Positions 1 through 12,317 of a stretch of 64,000 bases of DNA are shown one piece after another. The stretch spans positions 1-64,000 of the forward strand of contig NW_020170419.1 in NCBI RefSeq assembly GCF_000524195.1, written 5' to 3'. Source of the DNA: Echinococcus granulosus. Lineage: Eukaryota; Platyhelminthes; Cestoda; Cyclophyllidea; Taeniidae. The stretch's first letter is position 1, and each line of letters starts with the position of its first letter. The position numbers and the translations under genes were made by a program. Under the pieces are notes generated by a model. It was not told where the DNA came from. It did no database searches and worked only from the letters and a program-made list of their open reading frames with translations.

Positions 1-1640
1 CTATTTGCTCAAGGCACCTTTGCGTCGTGGTGCCCTTCACGAACCCTACCTGCGTGGCGTTAAGTAAAATTTGAGAGGAGCCTTCCGGGGTTTTGTGAAC
101 TGATTAGGCCCTGCTAGGCAGTCATGCTCGAAAGACTCAAACTGCGCAACTGACACTAGCCTTTTATTCGATCAACGATAAAAAGAAGATGGTGAGGTCC
201 GCAAAACAGGATTTCGCACTGGTAAATTGATAATTATCACTCTCCCTTGTTATAATGCGGGCATGCAAATTAGTACTGGCACTTCGTTTATCCTTACAAG
301 TTGTAAAAACTCATTTCAGTGAATTCTTTATGGCGGTGCATGGATTTTCTCCGCATATGCTGCCATTGTAGCCTGGTTGGAAAAATACCCGTTTCCATTG
401 ATAGAAAATGCGGAAGTTTAATATGCAGTCCCAGCAAATACACAAAGCATTGTGTTCGTTATAAAAAATTGAAGGTCATTCATCTGCCATGTTTTATCAT
501 GACATTTAGGGGGATTTATCTATTTAATGACCCACTGGAAATAAAATTTCAATGCCATTTGGTAAATTTATGAAGGTTGTTGCCACTATTACCTGACTTT
601 ACTGGACTGCTAATTTACGGAATTTAAACTTTAGTATGGAAAATTAGGGATAAGTTGTCCTTCTGGGGTAAAACTATCTGGTGACTTATTGCTGTTCAAA
701 AGGTCTTGTAAAATCGTTGTCTAGCTGTAATCAACATGATATATTCCGCTTCACATTCTGTTTTTTTTTTAAAGTGACTTTACTAACGTCTTTATTACAA
801 TGCCAGCTTAACTAGCTGTAAGAACTGCTGATAATTGCTGTTATGTTTGCGAAACATCCATAACTTGGTATATTGAATGCATTACTTGAAAGGAGTGCAA
901 ATACATAATTTGTTGATCTAAACCGCTTTTGAACATTAGAACACAAGTCATACAGCTTCTTTTTGCAACACCTCAGTAGATATATCAATTTTAGAACGCC
1001 TTAACCGTCTTCCGTGTCTTTCCGTAGACCGCTTCATTAGTTGTAAAAACCTTAGAAATGTTTTCAAAATACTTTTTGATGAAGGGTCTGACAGTGTATG
1101 CTACTTATGATAAAACAAGGCTAAATTTCTCAACTTCGATACCTTAGTCATCCTATCTGACAGGTTACTTCTAAGTATTTCAGTAGAATGGTTTTTCAAT
1201 GCACACGTCGATGCTATAAGGTAGCCGAAACTGCATACAGAGGAGATGGCAGACAAGCGGCTGAGACGTATCAGTAGCAATTGAGTGGCTGACTTAAGCC
1301 ATTTCACTTTGTCAGGCCTTCCAGTCGTTCTATTGCCATCTTTGCTACCTTGGCATTAGTTGTCAGAAATATGTGACCTACGCGTTGGAGTGAGTTGGAT
1401 TTTTCCATTTTTGGTAATTAATAGTATTCGTTGAGCTGACCTCTGCGGTGGTTCACAAACTGATGGCAAAGTAGATGAAAAAATGAGGCATCTGGGTTGT
1501 TGTGGTAGGCGATATGGTACGTGCTAAGACCACTCCGTAGTCCATAGTCCGCCTGTTTGTCTTACAGGCTTACATGTGGCTTCTTGTCACGACAGTGGCG
1601 TGGCCTCACTGCGACGTAACCTCACAGATGAGAAGGTTCC

Positions 1641-1681
<41 letters not shown>

Positions 1682-4600
1682 CTCTCTGTGTGCTTACCCC
1701 ATGCCACGCGTAGCTTTAAGGTGATGCAGTCACTTTGGCCTCAGTGAAATTTTCAGGTTGCATTTATTCTTATAACTCTTCCATCCTTTTCTCCCTCTCC
1801 CTCTCTCACGTTTCAGACTAAATTTTTCGTGATCCTAACCTGAAAGACACACATTGCAAATTTTGAGAGTATGAGAAAAGTTCCACGTCACTCTCCTGGC
1901 GGTCGAGTCACGGGAATGAGTGAAGCTGTCCACACTTCAGTGCATACTAAGTCGTTGGCAACTTAAAGGACTGTCATGACTTCGCAATGTTGATGTTAGG
2001 ACAAGGAATCAAAAATGCTTTAAAGGAACCCACCATTTTTCGAGTTTTGAATCGAGGCATCTTATTGGCCACCTAATCATGGCACCATCGTTCTAATTGG
2101 TAATGCCATTTCCGTTAGCCCAAATACGCTCGCCTTATGAAAATTGACTTGACTAATTTTTACTTATCAGGTCAATCTTTCTCGTACAAATCAGGTTAAC
2201 CCGCCAGGATCCGCCTCCGTTAGTATCTCGGGTCCCCGGCTTCCCTTCCCTTCCCGCTTCCCCCCCCCCCCTTCAAAGCCAATGAGAAGTCGAGTCACTA
2301 GTTTAAAAAGAACCATGTTTTATTGCGCATTATGAAGGCGTGACAGTGACAGCATAGAAGCAGAATTAGCAGTGACAACTGTATACTGAGTGATTTGAAA
2401 GGCTTAGGTAATGTGCTACTCCAAATAACACAAGAACATCAACAACAACAATAAAGTAGAGAAAAACGACTACAATGAGTGCTGGATGAGAGAGACGATA
2501 ATGAAAGACGAGACGCTCACATGCATACGCGGATTATTAATTGAGCAGTGTTTATTACTAGTTGACATTGACAAGAGAACACTTTGTACATTTTCACAGC
2601 CGTTGATGCATTAGTAGGGACGCATGATGATATGTTGGGGTTCACTCGGTCCAAGACGACGGATGACTAATACATAAACAGAAAGGGAGAAGAGTGAACG
2701 CTGAAAGGCGCCACTCCTCGGGTATCCGGCGATTGGCATCGCTGAAGACCGGAGAATTCACTCACAGCCACTGCTTTTATACTCGCCGTTGTGTGCGTGC
2801 ATCGCCCTTCGTGGTGCATGCGTGGGTGCTCACGCGTATATGCAGACCTCCTGAGTGGCACTTACACATACCCATCAATGTCCGATCGATAGGAGTGGTG
2901 CCGTTCTGCCTTCTGATTGGTGAAGAGGGGCGTGCACGCATCAAGAGTACTCACACTTTTGTGGGGGCTGTTTGACACGTTGGCGGTCGTGGATTGGTGG
3001 AGATTTTAGATCCACGCTTGCAAACACCCAAATACACACACGCACACAGGCACGTGGATCCAGTTGACGTTGGGGTCATGTGAGATCAAAATTAACTCAA
3101 GACGAAGCTACCTAAGTAATAGGCATTGTGGTTCAGGTGTCTAAGAGAGTGAGAATCAAAGAGAGGTGGCAGTTGTTGGCCGATCAAAGCTAAGATAGGT
3201 GGGTAGAGAAGGGGGAGGTGGTCCTCCTCCTCCACCTCCTGTCCCACTTCCGCCTTCCCTTACGCTTGTCTAGTCGGAAGATGCACATCGAGGATGAAGT
3301 GCCAACTCTGTTGAGGCCTTCTTATCGGTAGATTTTGTGGTGATGAGATGTTGCCTTATGTCCTGCTAATTGAGTGGCCCTAGCCCCTCAAGGAGGAGGA
3401 GCCCAGCCATCTCGTCTGTAGTCCACCAAAGCTAAAATAATTACCATTTGTGTAGTTCATTCGTAGCGTAGAGGAGTTATTATCGGTGATTTCAGATGCC
3501 CCGACAAAGCCCTCCCTCTACCGCCGACCAAGACTTGAGATAAAAAAGTGTTGGCCATCTACAGCTGAGTCCATTCCTCTAGTAGTAACCAACTTTACGA
3601 GAGCTGAAAGATGTTTGGAATATTCCATTACGCCACTATGAGCCTATCCTCATGAGTTATCCGCCTAAGTGACTTTATTACGCACCCCATGTAGAATTGA
3701 CAGTCTAGTCGACAGAGGTGAGCTACGAGAGGCATGGCACGTGACGTCTTGCAGACAAGGCTGGAGTAAACTCAAGCCATTGCTTCCATATCACTACGTT
3801 CTACCACGATTTCCTCTTCTGATATCCTGGCAAGTGTTTCAAGCTGCTAGGATCAACGAGGCACTAGGGAACGTAGAGACCAAAGCCATCCCCTCCGCCT
3901 CCCAGAAAGATTCCCAGTCCCATAGCTTAGGAGCAGTTAAATCCCTGCTTAATACAGGAACGGAGGTTCTTCCATTCTTCACACACTGGGCAGGAGAAGC
4001 AGGGCATCTACCGTTTGGTCTCCATCGCCTTACTTTTGATTTACTTTTAAAGAAGAAAAAGGAAAAAAACCGAAACTTTTTCATCGGGGCTTAGCTTATG
4101 AGAGATCGGGTGACAGAGAGGCTCTTACCACTCAAGTTGTGCGGTTCATTCCACTGCCTTCCTCGTGATTCACGAAAAGTATATCCAACTGTTTACCTAC
4201 TCTATAAGGCTGAGGTTTGCGTAATTCCTTCGCCCCAGCACCCATTTTGTGCACCCTTCACTACTTCACCTTTTTGTTTTCTTCTTTCCAGCAAGTCGTA
4301 TGGGCGCGCAGTGCTCCCAGACCTCCTCACAGTCAGAGGAGTCCATATAAACCAAGGCGATTGAATTGCGCGCAGGCTGTTAAACAACTGAGACTTAAGC
4401 TGAATATCGATAATTGTGTTGGCGGATTCTTCTTAAGTTGAATAAGATAGAAGGGAATATCACTCAGAAATGGTGGTGAACGCCTCAAAGGTACTTGATG
4501 CTGTCAGATTGACTGCTTAATTAACGTGTGATGAGAGCTGGATTTTATAAAGCTACTTCACGCAAACGAGCTCTTCAAATGAGCCGCCGTGGTTCCTTTA

Positions 4601-6879
4601 CTCAGTATCCACCCCAAACCTCCTCAAGGCATGCCCCGCTTCATTTCTAAAAGACTCGGCTTTGCCTGTGTGGGATGGTGGAAGGATCAGTGCCCTAAAG
4701 TAATAAGTGAATGGGGCTGAGATCGGTCTCCCAGATACGACGCATCAGTGAGGTGAACCGCGGTCACCTTAGAAGGATTTAGCTGTGAGGAGCTTATCAC
4801 CTCACAGAGTGGGAGGTGTCACTTTCCCATAGCATTAGACAATTTTGTTTCATTTTCACTTTTTCGCTACCTCTCAACTGTCTCCTAGAGCAGTTTCTCA
4901 CTGGCAGCGCTCTTCGATCAGGCGAGAGCGCGAGAAAAGCACACAAACACGCAGAGACAAGTGCCACGTGTCCTGCTCTAACTTGTCTACTCTCCGCTCT
5001 GCTTTGAGGCTAATTACTATGCTAGCAAACGAGAACAAGAGAGAGAACTGGAAGCTAGGCTACTGTAGCTATTGCTTACTTATTCGTTTTCTGTGTGTGG
5101 TGCCACTAGCCTTGACCCCTCTCCATTTCATCTGCGTTATTTAGGTGATGGAAATCGACGAAGACACGAGAAAAAAAGGAGATGCAATTAGTCATTGAAT
5201 GCGGGTTGTGATGTGTAAACTTATCTCTCGACTGAGGAGGTCAAAATGCGTGCTTAGTGGCCTTTTTCTCTTTTTTTCTCAGTAGCGTTGATGACCTGAA
5301 CCATTGAACAGGAGTCACACACTTAGGGTTGTCATGGGGTGGCAAAGTGGCTCAACTAGGCAGCAAACTGACGAGTAGATGGTTTCTCACTGGACCGGAT
5401 ATCTTTTACTCCTATTATTTTCTTAAATAAGGCAAAAAAGTTTGCGAATGGATCCTTTTTTGGCATGATGTTACAAATTATAGCACGAAACGAGATAATA
5501 CTACTGCCGTACAAATAGTAGAATGAGAGGTGCAGCGTAAAAGATGCAATGTCCAAATTTTGACTCACTTACTATCTTACTGACTATTTTTAAGTGTCGA
5601 TTTACCATTTAAATATGAGCCTAACACCACTATTTCGGCAAATCAAAAACAAGCAAAAGGAAAGGCTAGCGATTCCCACAATTACCAATTTTCCAAAGTT
5701 TCCACCTTTGTGGCGATGTCTTAGGCACTTTGAAACATCTCGCTCTCAGTCGCTCGCATACGATTGACAGTGTTCACTAGCCGGTTGCTAAACTGACACG
5801 CATTTGCCGTGAGCCCTATTTTATGCACGTCATTTGGACTCCTGTACCGATGTCCTGTTCATTGACCATCCGGTTAGGGGCTACTGCATTAAAAACATTT
5901 TTTTCAAAGAATCACTTATCTTAAAAAGTGCAACAGGTACAGAGCTAAAGTAAAACCTGTCATGTATCAAAGAAAGATATCAGAGTGCGAACAATACTAG
6001 TTTGAAGACTCAAGTTTAAAAATTCAGAATCATAGGATATGAACTGATACTGGCAACCAATAAGTATTAGTGACCGAAATTGAGGGCAAGAGTAAATTCC
6101 TCTTTTTGCAGTAAAAAGTGGATTGTTGAGATGGTGTTTGCAAACATATTACCCGTTATTTTAAACCCCTAGAGCCTCCAATATAAACCAAATTCCCAAT
6201 ATTGTTTGCAAAAGCAAAATATTGGAAAAATTAGGATGATGATGGCCAATATATTATGCTAATTTGGGTGCCTACTTTTCTAAAGGAATAATCTGGTAAT
6301 GAGGGAATTAACTTATCTGCGCTGTAGTTTCATAGAAACCCTGATAACACTAATTTTAAAATATACTTAAATGTGCCTTCTGTTTGTATTTTGCGCATAC
6401 TTTTTACTCCACCAGAAAATTTTGTTTTCTGTTTGTTTAAGTGGCTTAGCACGCAGCTTCAGTTGTTGCGCGTTTACGGTTGCTCGTAGAGGTTGGAGAA
6501 ACATTCCACCCACAGCCACGCTTCGATTTGGAACTGTATACATTCTCGTGTCGTGGATAAAGTGCATGTTTAGTTAGCAGCACTCCAGGGACTTGTTTCA
6601 CTGTATGTGTATTGCTTTTACAACGTACACCTTATAACTATATTTCCTTTTATGTTATGAGTTATTTGTTATGCGATCGGGTTTTTTGTGCAGAGGCTTC
6701 ATAACAAGTATGGCCACTGCTGTTTTGAGTTAATTTGTACTGGATTTGTTCCATATCACCATCGTGAGGATTTCAGTTTTGCTTTTATTCTTTCCCTACA
6801 TCATATGTGAATTTGTGTGACTATTTATTTCAAGCGATCTTTCCCTTCTTAATAATGGGTTTGAGAATTTGTTTTTGTG
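1..6879. other. No recognisable gene; simple repeats only
   Basis: No exon with family similarity was recognised on either strand, and open frames here are short and not domain-like. Visible structure is a TG microsatellite at 1645-1679, a C run at 2260-2271, a CTCCTC-rich patch near 3220-3240 and AT-rich sequence near 5,900-6,360. The last few hundred bases should include the AMD1 promoter or 5' UTR, but no clear core element was seen. Confidence 0.6.
1645..1679. repeat. (TG)n microsatellite
   Basis: About 17 TG units, almost uninterrupted. Shorter relatives occur at about 50515-50540, 47720-47737 and 44923-44938. Confidence 0.95.
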
Positions 6880-6960
6880 ATGGAATTTTTAATGAAATTT
6901 GACGTTAGTATCTCTGCAGTATGCCACAATTGTCGCCTGTCCATATCAATTTTGATATGA
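6880..6960 (+). promoter_or_regulatory. Possible upstream ORF overlapping the AMD1 start
   Basis: An ATG at 6880 opens a 26-codon frame ending in TGA at 6958-6960. It overlaps the predicted AMD1 start (6921) in a different frame. Vertebrate AMD1 mRNAs carry a polyamine-responsive upstream ORF, but this one is longer and unrelated in sequence. It matters only if the mRNA begins upstream of 6880; an AG at 6918-6919 could instead be a splice acceptor that removes it. Confidence 0.3.
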
Positions 6961-9900
6961 AAAAGTACGAAGGCGCTGAAAAACTCCTTGAAATTTGGTT
7001 CTTCTACGATGAAGACAGGATTTCACTTTGTCGTGGATGCCCAAATCTTCTTGAGCTGAAAAGGTAGAATCGTTGTTTCCGGTTGGAAAAAAATAATTGG
7101 TTCATTAGAGCTCAAATTGAGCACCTATTGAAAATGGCTCATTGCGAAATCGTTGCTGAGTATCACAACAAACGACAGTTCAGTTTTATTCTTAGGTATG
7201 CCCAAACATTTCCAGCAATGATTTCTTCTAGTGAAAGCAGTCTTTTCATAACCAAGAATCGCATCATTCTCAAAACCTGCGGCCAAACTCAGATTCTTCA
7301 GTCATTGAAGCCGCTCATCCGGTACGCCATGCGCCTGGGTTTCGCAAAATACGTGGTGCGTTTGCAGAACTAGTTTGGATTATGGTGATTGAAGTAGTGT
7401 TTAGTTTACCTGTATATTTCTTTTTTAGTTGTACTACTCTCGGCGGTCCTTCTTGTTTCCCGAGTTACAGGCCGAACCGCATGGAGACTTTAAAAATGAG
7501 GTTTGGTTATTTTGTTGAAGTTGTCCCACACCACTTCAGCGTTTGAAAATTCCAACAGTCGCGTTTGCTTTTCAGATCTCTGTGCTTGACAAGTTCTGCA
7601 AAAGTACGTTTCTTTTCTCTAGTAACATTTTTTCCTCTCACTTTCTCCTTTCAGCAGGAGCCGGCTACACCCTTGGTCGTTTGAACGGCGATTGTTGGTG
7701 AGTTTCGGCGTTTCTCCGAAACTGTCTACTACCGTCCAAAAGCTCCTCTGGTATCATTCGTTGTTTTATAGGAACTTCTACCGCGGTCAGTCAACCTCAG
7801 CACAGCTGAAAGAGCCTCCAGGTCAAACGCTGGAAGTAGGTAGCTCTAATTACGATCATTGGCTGAAAAACTTGCTTCTCATTCTGTTGTGATAACGATG
7901 TTGCTGCGTTTGGAGGGTGCGGCTTGCGGTTTAGACAAAACGCCACACCATCTATCGTAGTGTTTTTCGTAGGAGGTTTCCTTCTTTTCATTATTCATTA
8001 TAGGAAGATAATTTCATCTAGACACAATGTGATGATGGACCATTCCACACTCTGCGCTCTGTGCTCTTAGTTGAAATTTTGCCGTTTCTTATTTAACAGT
8101 TCTTCATAAATGTAGATTTGGACGTTTTTAATGTGATACGTCCTGTCATATCTACGGCCATTTTTTTGGTGAGAGTAGAATTCCAGCTCTGGTTTAAAAG
8201 TTCTAAAATGATAAAGACATTTTTGGGTTGTCTCGGGGCGGCATTTGGTCTACAGAAAGAAAGGGCGTTTCAACCGTTTTTTCGACTGTTGTTGTTCTGT
8301 AATTCAAGAAAGACTAACTTACTTGGCGTTTGGTAAGTCGCCGTACAAAAAATCATGAATCTACTTTATTTTCTAAAGTTTATGCAGCTTTTCAATCAAT
8401 GAGAATTCGAGGTAATTACGATGTCAGCCGGAGCGAACTCCTCCCTGCCCTTTGTAGTTGCTTCAAGAGTTGTGTTAATGACAAATCTTCTGAGTTATTT
8501 AAGAGCTACTGGTAAGCGAGTCTCGCGCTTACCTCTAATCTCTTTGTTGATGAAAGTATAATGTGAGGGCCATCTCCAAAACTGACACGGTTTTCCTTTT
8601 CCGTTTCACAAAAAAGTTGCGATTTTGTTGTTTTTAATTCGTGAATCCTCAGGAAAAGGTGAGTTTAAATGATGATCATACAGCGTCTTTGGGTAACATC
8701 TGATCTTTTCATTGATTGAAAAGAGACTCTAGAACAATAGCTAGGACTCCCTAGTGAAAGCGGATTTAAAGCTGTTTTATCGCCTAGGAGGACCCTTCTT
8801 CCACTTCTTAGTCTTTATCCATGTGTCTAATATATTTTGTTTAAAAAGCGATTCCTTTTTCTGTACAAACCAATTGTTTTACCTTCTTACTTCTAATCAG
8901 TGGAGGCCATGATTTTTTCCTATTTATTAATGCAGTTAAACAGTGTTAAACGGGCTTCTACTTCCCTCATTGAGCCTTTTTCACGGTTGATTTGATGGAA
9001 AAACAGAAGGAATGAAGCCTTCTAATTGGAGTAGGTGAATTTTCTGCCTTAAATTTATCTCGTTGTACGCTCATTCTACTAATTGAACTTTTTCGCTGTC
9101 TGACTAACCCATTTTTACAGGTTGTAGGGGTCACCCGAGGTTGCACCTGTCGGTGGATTTCGCTTCGCTAACTCCCCTATAGACAATAGTTCTCCTTTGT
9201 TTTACCCCTCTTTCGCCTCCCATCACATATTCCGCTTTGTTCGTAGCGCACTCGGAGGCGCTCCCAAGACTGCATATAGTCGTTGAATCGGCACTTTTCA
9301 GTTCTCTCATTTCACTGGCCAGTAGAAAAAAAATATAATCTAAGTGCAGGTGAAGAGGGCGAAGAAGCTGTGGTTTAATGACCACTAGCTGAGATTTTTG
9401 TTTATTTGTGACACTAAGTTAGTTCTTTAACCCTACCTTATCAACATCACTGCACGTGATACTCCGATCATCTTCCACTGAGTCGTGTGTTATGAGTAGT
9501 ATTTTCTTATCTCTTCCTTTTTGATTCTCTCTTTGTACGGTTTATCTTATAAAAAACGAAACATCCAATATACTGTAGGAAATATTTGTATGAGATGTTG
9601 TCAAGGCATCCGGATTAACTATTAAAGGACCTGTCGTCCCTCTTTTGTTTTCTCAGCGTGAGCCGAACTCCAGGATAGTTAACTTTATTGTCTTTGAAAT
9701 TCTAGCTTCATTTTAAGCACACCGCAACCCTCCCAACCATTGTCCTGGATTATTCACTATTTGACAGTGACACTGCTAATTTACACTACGACCGCAGGTT
9801 TTCGAAGCCGTCATTGGGATGCAAATCCATTATTTGGGAGTCGCAGTCGTTGTTCCTGCGCCTTATTCCCGCTTTAAGCATTAAAAGATATGAATCTCCT

Positions 9901-12317
9901 CAGAATTTTCCACAGTTACCTCTCAAAAATCTTATTGAATTTGCTTTTACCTGACAAATTCTTAAAACTCTAACCAAAAAAGTTTACACAATGGTGTTGT
10001 AACCTGGACCACCTTGTGTAAAAATCCTGATGGCACTTTACTTCCTGCCTTTTAGCTAATGATGCGTGACCTCAATCCAGTCAGAATGGAGGTCTTCTAC
10101 GCACGCGCTTCGCACTCCGCTGAGGAGGCTACTAAAGTAAGCTACATTTAGTCTAGGCTTCTCTCCTTCCTCCTTTCCCATCTCCTCATCCTAACTTTTC
10201 TTTCGGCCTTCACCCCTAGTGTTCGGGCATCGCGGATCTCTTTCCTCATGGACGGGTGTCTTCCTACCTCTTCACTCCATGTGGCTACTCCGCCAACGGG
10301 CTCATGAATGAGGTGAGGGGCTCTTGCCCTTGTCCTTCCTTGCTGACAAGTTAGTTTCGGTGTTATGTACAGGGCTGAATTACCAACCAGGCTGGGTAGG
10401 TAGCCCAACATTCATGCGTTACACCGGAATTTTGTTCTCTCCTGTTCCCGCTGAGGGAGCTTTTTTTTGTGCTTAACTGCAGCCGCAAAGTGTGCATTTT
10501 CATTGGGGATTTTACTTTGTTTCACGTATCGATAAGGATAATGGCGGCGATTGTTTTGATTCCCTGTCTTATATCTTCCGTCATCTGTCGATCAACAGTG
10601 CTCTCTGACAGCCAAAAAGAGTTTATTTGAAGAGCACCTAAACTCCATAAACGGTGTTAAATTGGTGAGTGCCTCATGCGATCCTTTTTAACTGGATTTA
10701 CACAGTGACCTTGAGACGTTAATGATACCTTCAAAACACGGTGCCACCGATTGTCAAGATGGTGTAACGACACGCGGCTAAGTCGTAGTGTGGCCCACCT
10801 TCACGCTTAGCCGTATGCAGCCACACTGCTATTCAAGGCTCCTCTGTTGGGTCACGCTGTGAAGCCCTTGATGGCCCCCTTGTTTGTGAAGCACCAGTCA
10901 CCGTTCCGGCAGTCGTGCTGGGGTCAAGGCTGACAACCTTAAAGAGGCTCGACGCCAGTAAAGAGTTCTACTCACAAACTTCAGAGTATTGTGTTTATCT
11001 TAAAAGAGAAATTTCATAAAAGGCATCTTCGGTGACATTTTGCTGTGAAAACCGAGGGATGAAATGCTTTATCATGTCGAAGTGACGAACTAACTTTGTT
11101 TCGGGAAGAGAAGAAACGATTTCAAAGTTTCGAAGTAAGGCTCGCGTGATTACGTTCCTCCTTTTTGTGACGTGATCGTCTCTGGAGGTTGCGCCAACTT
11201 TTTTCTACTCATCCATCCACCATCGCATTTGTGAGGGATTCGAAGAAGCTACAATTCAAGTAGTACTTAAAAGGGATGCTTGATGTCCTGCACACACGCG
11301 CTTTATCGTTGGTGGACCTTTACCACCGCAGGAAACTGCCATGGGCTGAGTGTCGCGAATGGATGCCAAGGCGTTTGTGACGACCTTAAGACCACCATAA
11401 ATCATGGCATAGATAACTGCGGTGCGCAGTCAACTTTTCTCGAACTTCTCAGCAGTCTTAGCTCCTCATAATAATAGATTTAGCCACATTGGCGGGACTA
11501 TTCACTGTCAGTGCCAAGTATGTGCGATGCCACGAATTTCTCTCCTCTGCCCAGCCGTCACAAATACGTGACATACGCTCATGGCAACCAGGCATGCACA
11601 AGTCGTGTCATAAGCAGATCGGCCGAGATTTTGAATATTACGAGTCACTCGATTTGCCCCTGGACATGTCAGACAGTCAATTTTTCAGGCATAAGTAGCC
11701 ACCGGACAAGTTCAAACACGATCACTTACTATATCTCCCATCTTCACAGTTTTCCAGAAAAATATGCAATGCATACTTCGTCGAAGTGGCCTCCCTCTTG
11801 TATAGGCTGACTTAGTCTTGTCTTGTCCTCACTTCTTTCAATCTAGGACGAGTATTTCACCGTTCACGTCACCCCCGAGCCCGAGTTCTCCTACGTCAGC
11901 TTTGAGACAAACGTGGCGATGGACAACTACCCCGCCTTCATCTCCCGTGTTCTTGATATCTTCCAGCCCGAGTCATTTATCTGTACCTTCTTCTCTGATT
12001 CGGTAGGTCATTACAATTTCCCTGTGTGATCTCTCGTGCTGGTGATAATGCATCTCCAACAGCCAAAGGCATTCCAAATTCATGTTTGCCTTCTTTGCCC
12101 TCCACAACAGTCTTCAACATACTCAACGCACGCGATCTTGGAGAAAGCGGTGACACTGTCCGGCTACTGTCGCTGCGATCTACACTCCGCCTGCATGGAT
12201 TATGGGCGCAAACTCACTTTTGTGAAGTACTTTCGCGTCAGTGACCGATCCGAGGGAGCGGATGCAGTGTTGGTAGCGGAGACGATGGGACAAGAAGTGG
12301 ATAGTCTACTGATTTAG
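6921..12317 (+). CDS. AMD1: S-adenosylmethionine decarboxylase proenzyme
   Basis: This cytosolic, pyruvoyl-dependent enzyme decarboxylates S-adenosylmethionine to supply the aminopropyl donor for spermidine and spermine. My exon model is 6921-7063, 7109-7195, 7232-7355, 7429-7500, 7576-7603, 7655-7697, 7772-7835, 10056-10136, 10220-10312, 11847-12002 and 12111-12317. All junctions are GT-AG and in phase, giving about 365 aa against roughly 334 in vertebrates. Visible family motifs are EGAEKLLEIWF near the N-terminus, LSESS with processing expected between Glu78 and Ser79 (Ser79 becomes the pyruvoyl group), KTCG (Cys93), LGRLNGDCW, PCGYSANG (Cys235, Ser238) and VHVTPEPEFSYVSFETN (His252). These correspond to human Glu67/Ser68, Cys82, Ser229 and His243. 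The end of exon 3 could be 7352 instead of 7355. The start is the first in-frame ATG after a stop at 6906; a second in-frame ATG lies at 6957. An upstream overlapping ORF may regulate it. Identity is secure; one or two splice sites could shift. Confidence 0.93.
7196..7264 (+). other. AMD1: AMD1 self-processing site rebuilt across a 36-nt intron
   Basis: The serine just before the cleaved Glu-Ser bond is split by intron 7196-7231: AG at the end of exon 2 and T at the start of exon 3. Joining them gives FILSESSLF, the autocatalytic processing motif of the proenzyme. Without removal of this 36-nt intron the motif does not form, so the match fixes both splice sites. Confidence 0.9.
11557..11572. 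repeat. 16-bp palindrome in an AMD1 intron
   Basis: GTCACAAATACGTGAC lies in AMD1 intron 10313-11846. It is the only copy seen outside the abLIM gene. Confidence 0.75.

Noticed and set aside
1..67. Open frame at the left edge ending in TAA (peptide end LHEPYLRGVK), possibly the last exon of an upstream gene.
   Set aside because: Only about 21 codons are visible, with no acceptor and no recognised family. It cannot be separated from chance.
3669..4094. 141-codon plus-strand open frame.
   Set aside because: No domain or family similarity, no supporting splice context, and a low-complexity Lys end. It is expected by chance at this size.
8388..8511. Possible AMD1 exon (SELLPALCSC) between good-looking splice sites.
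   Set aside because: It only weakly resembles the family. The exon at 10056-10136 (LMMRDLNPVRMEVFYARAS) matches the same part of the protein far better and fits the phases.
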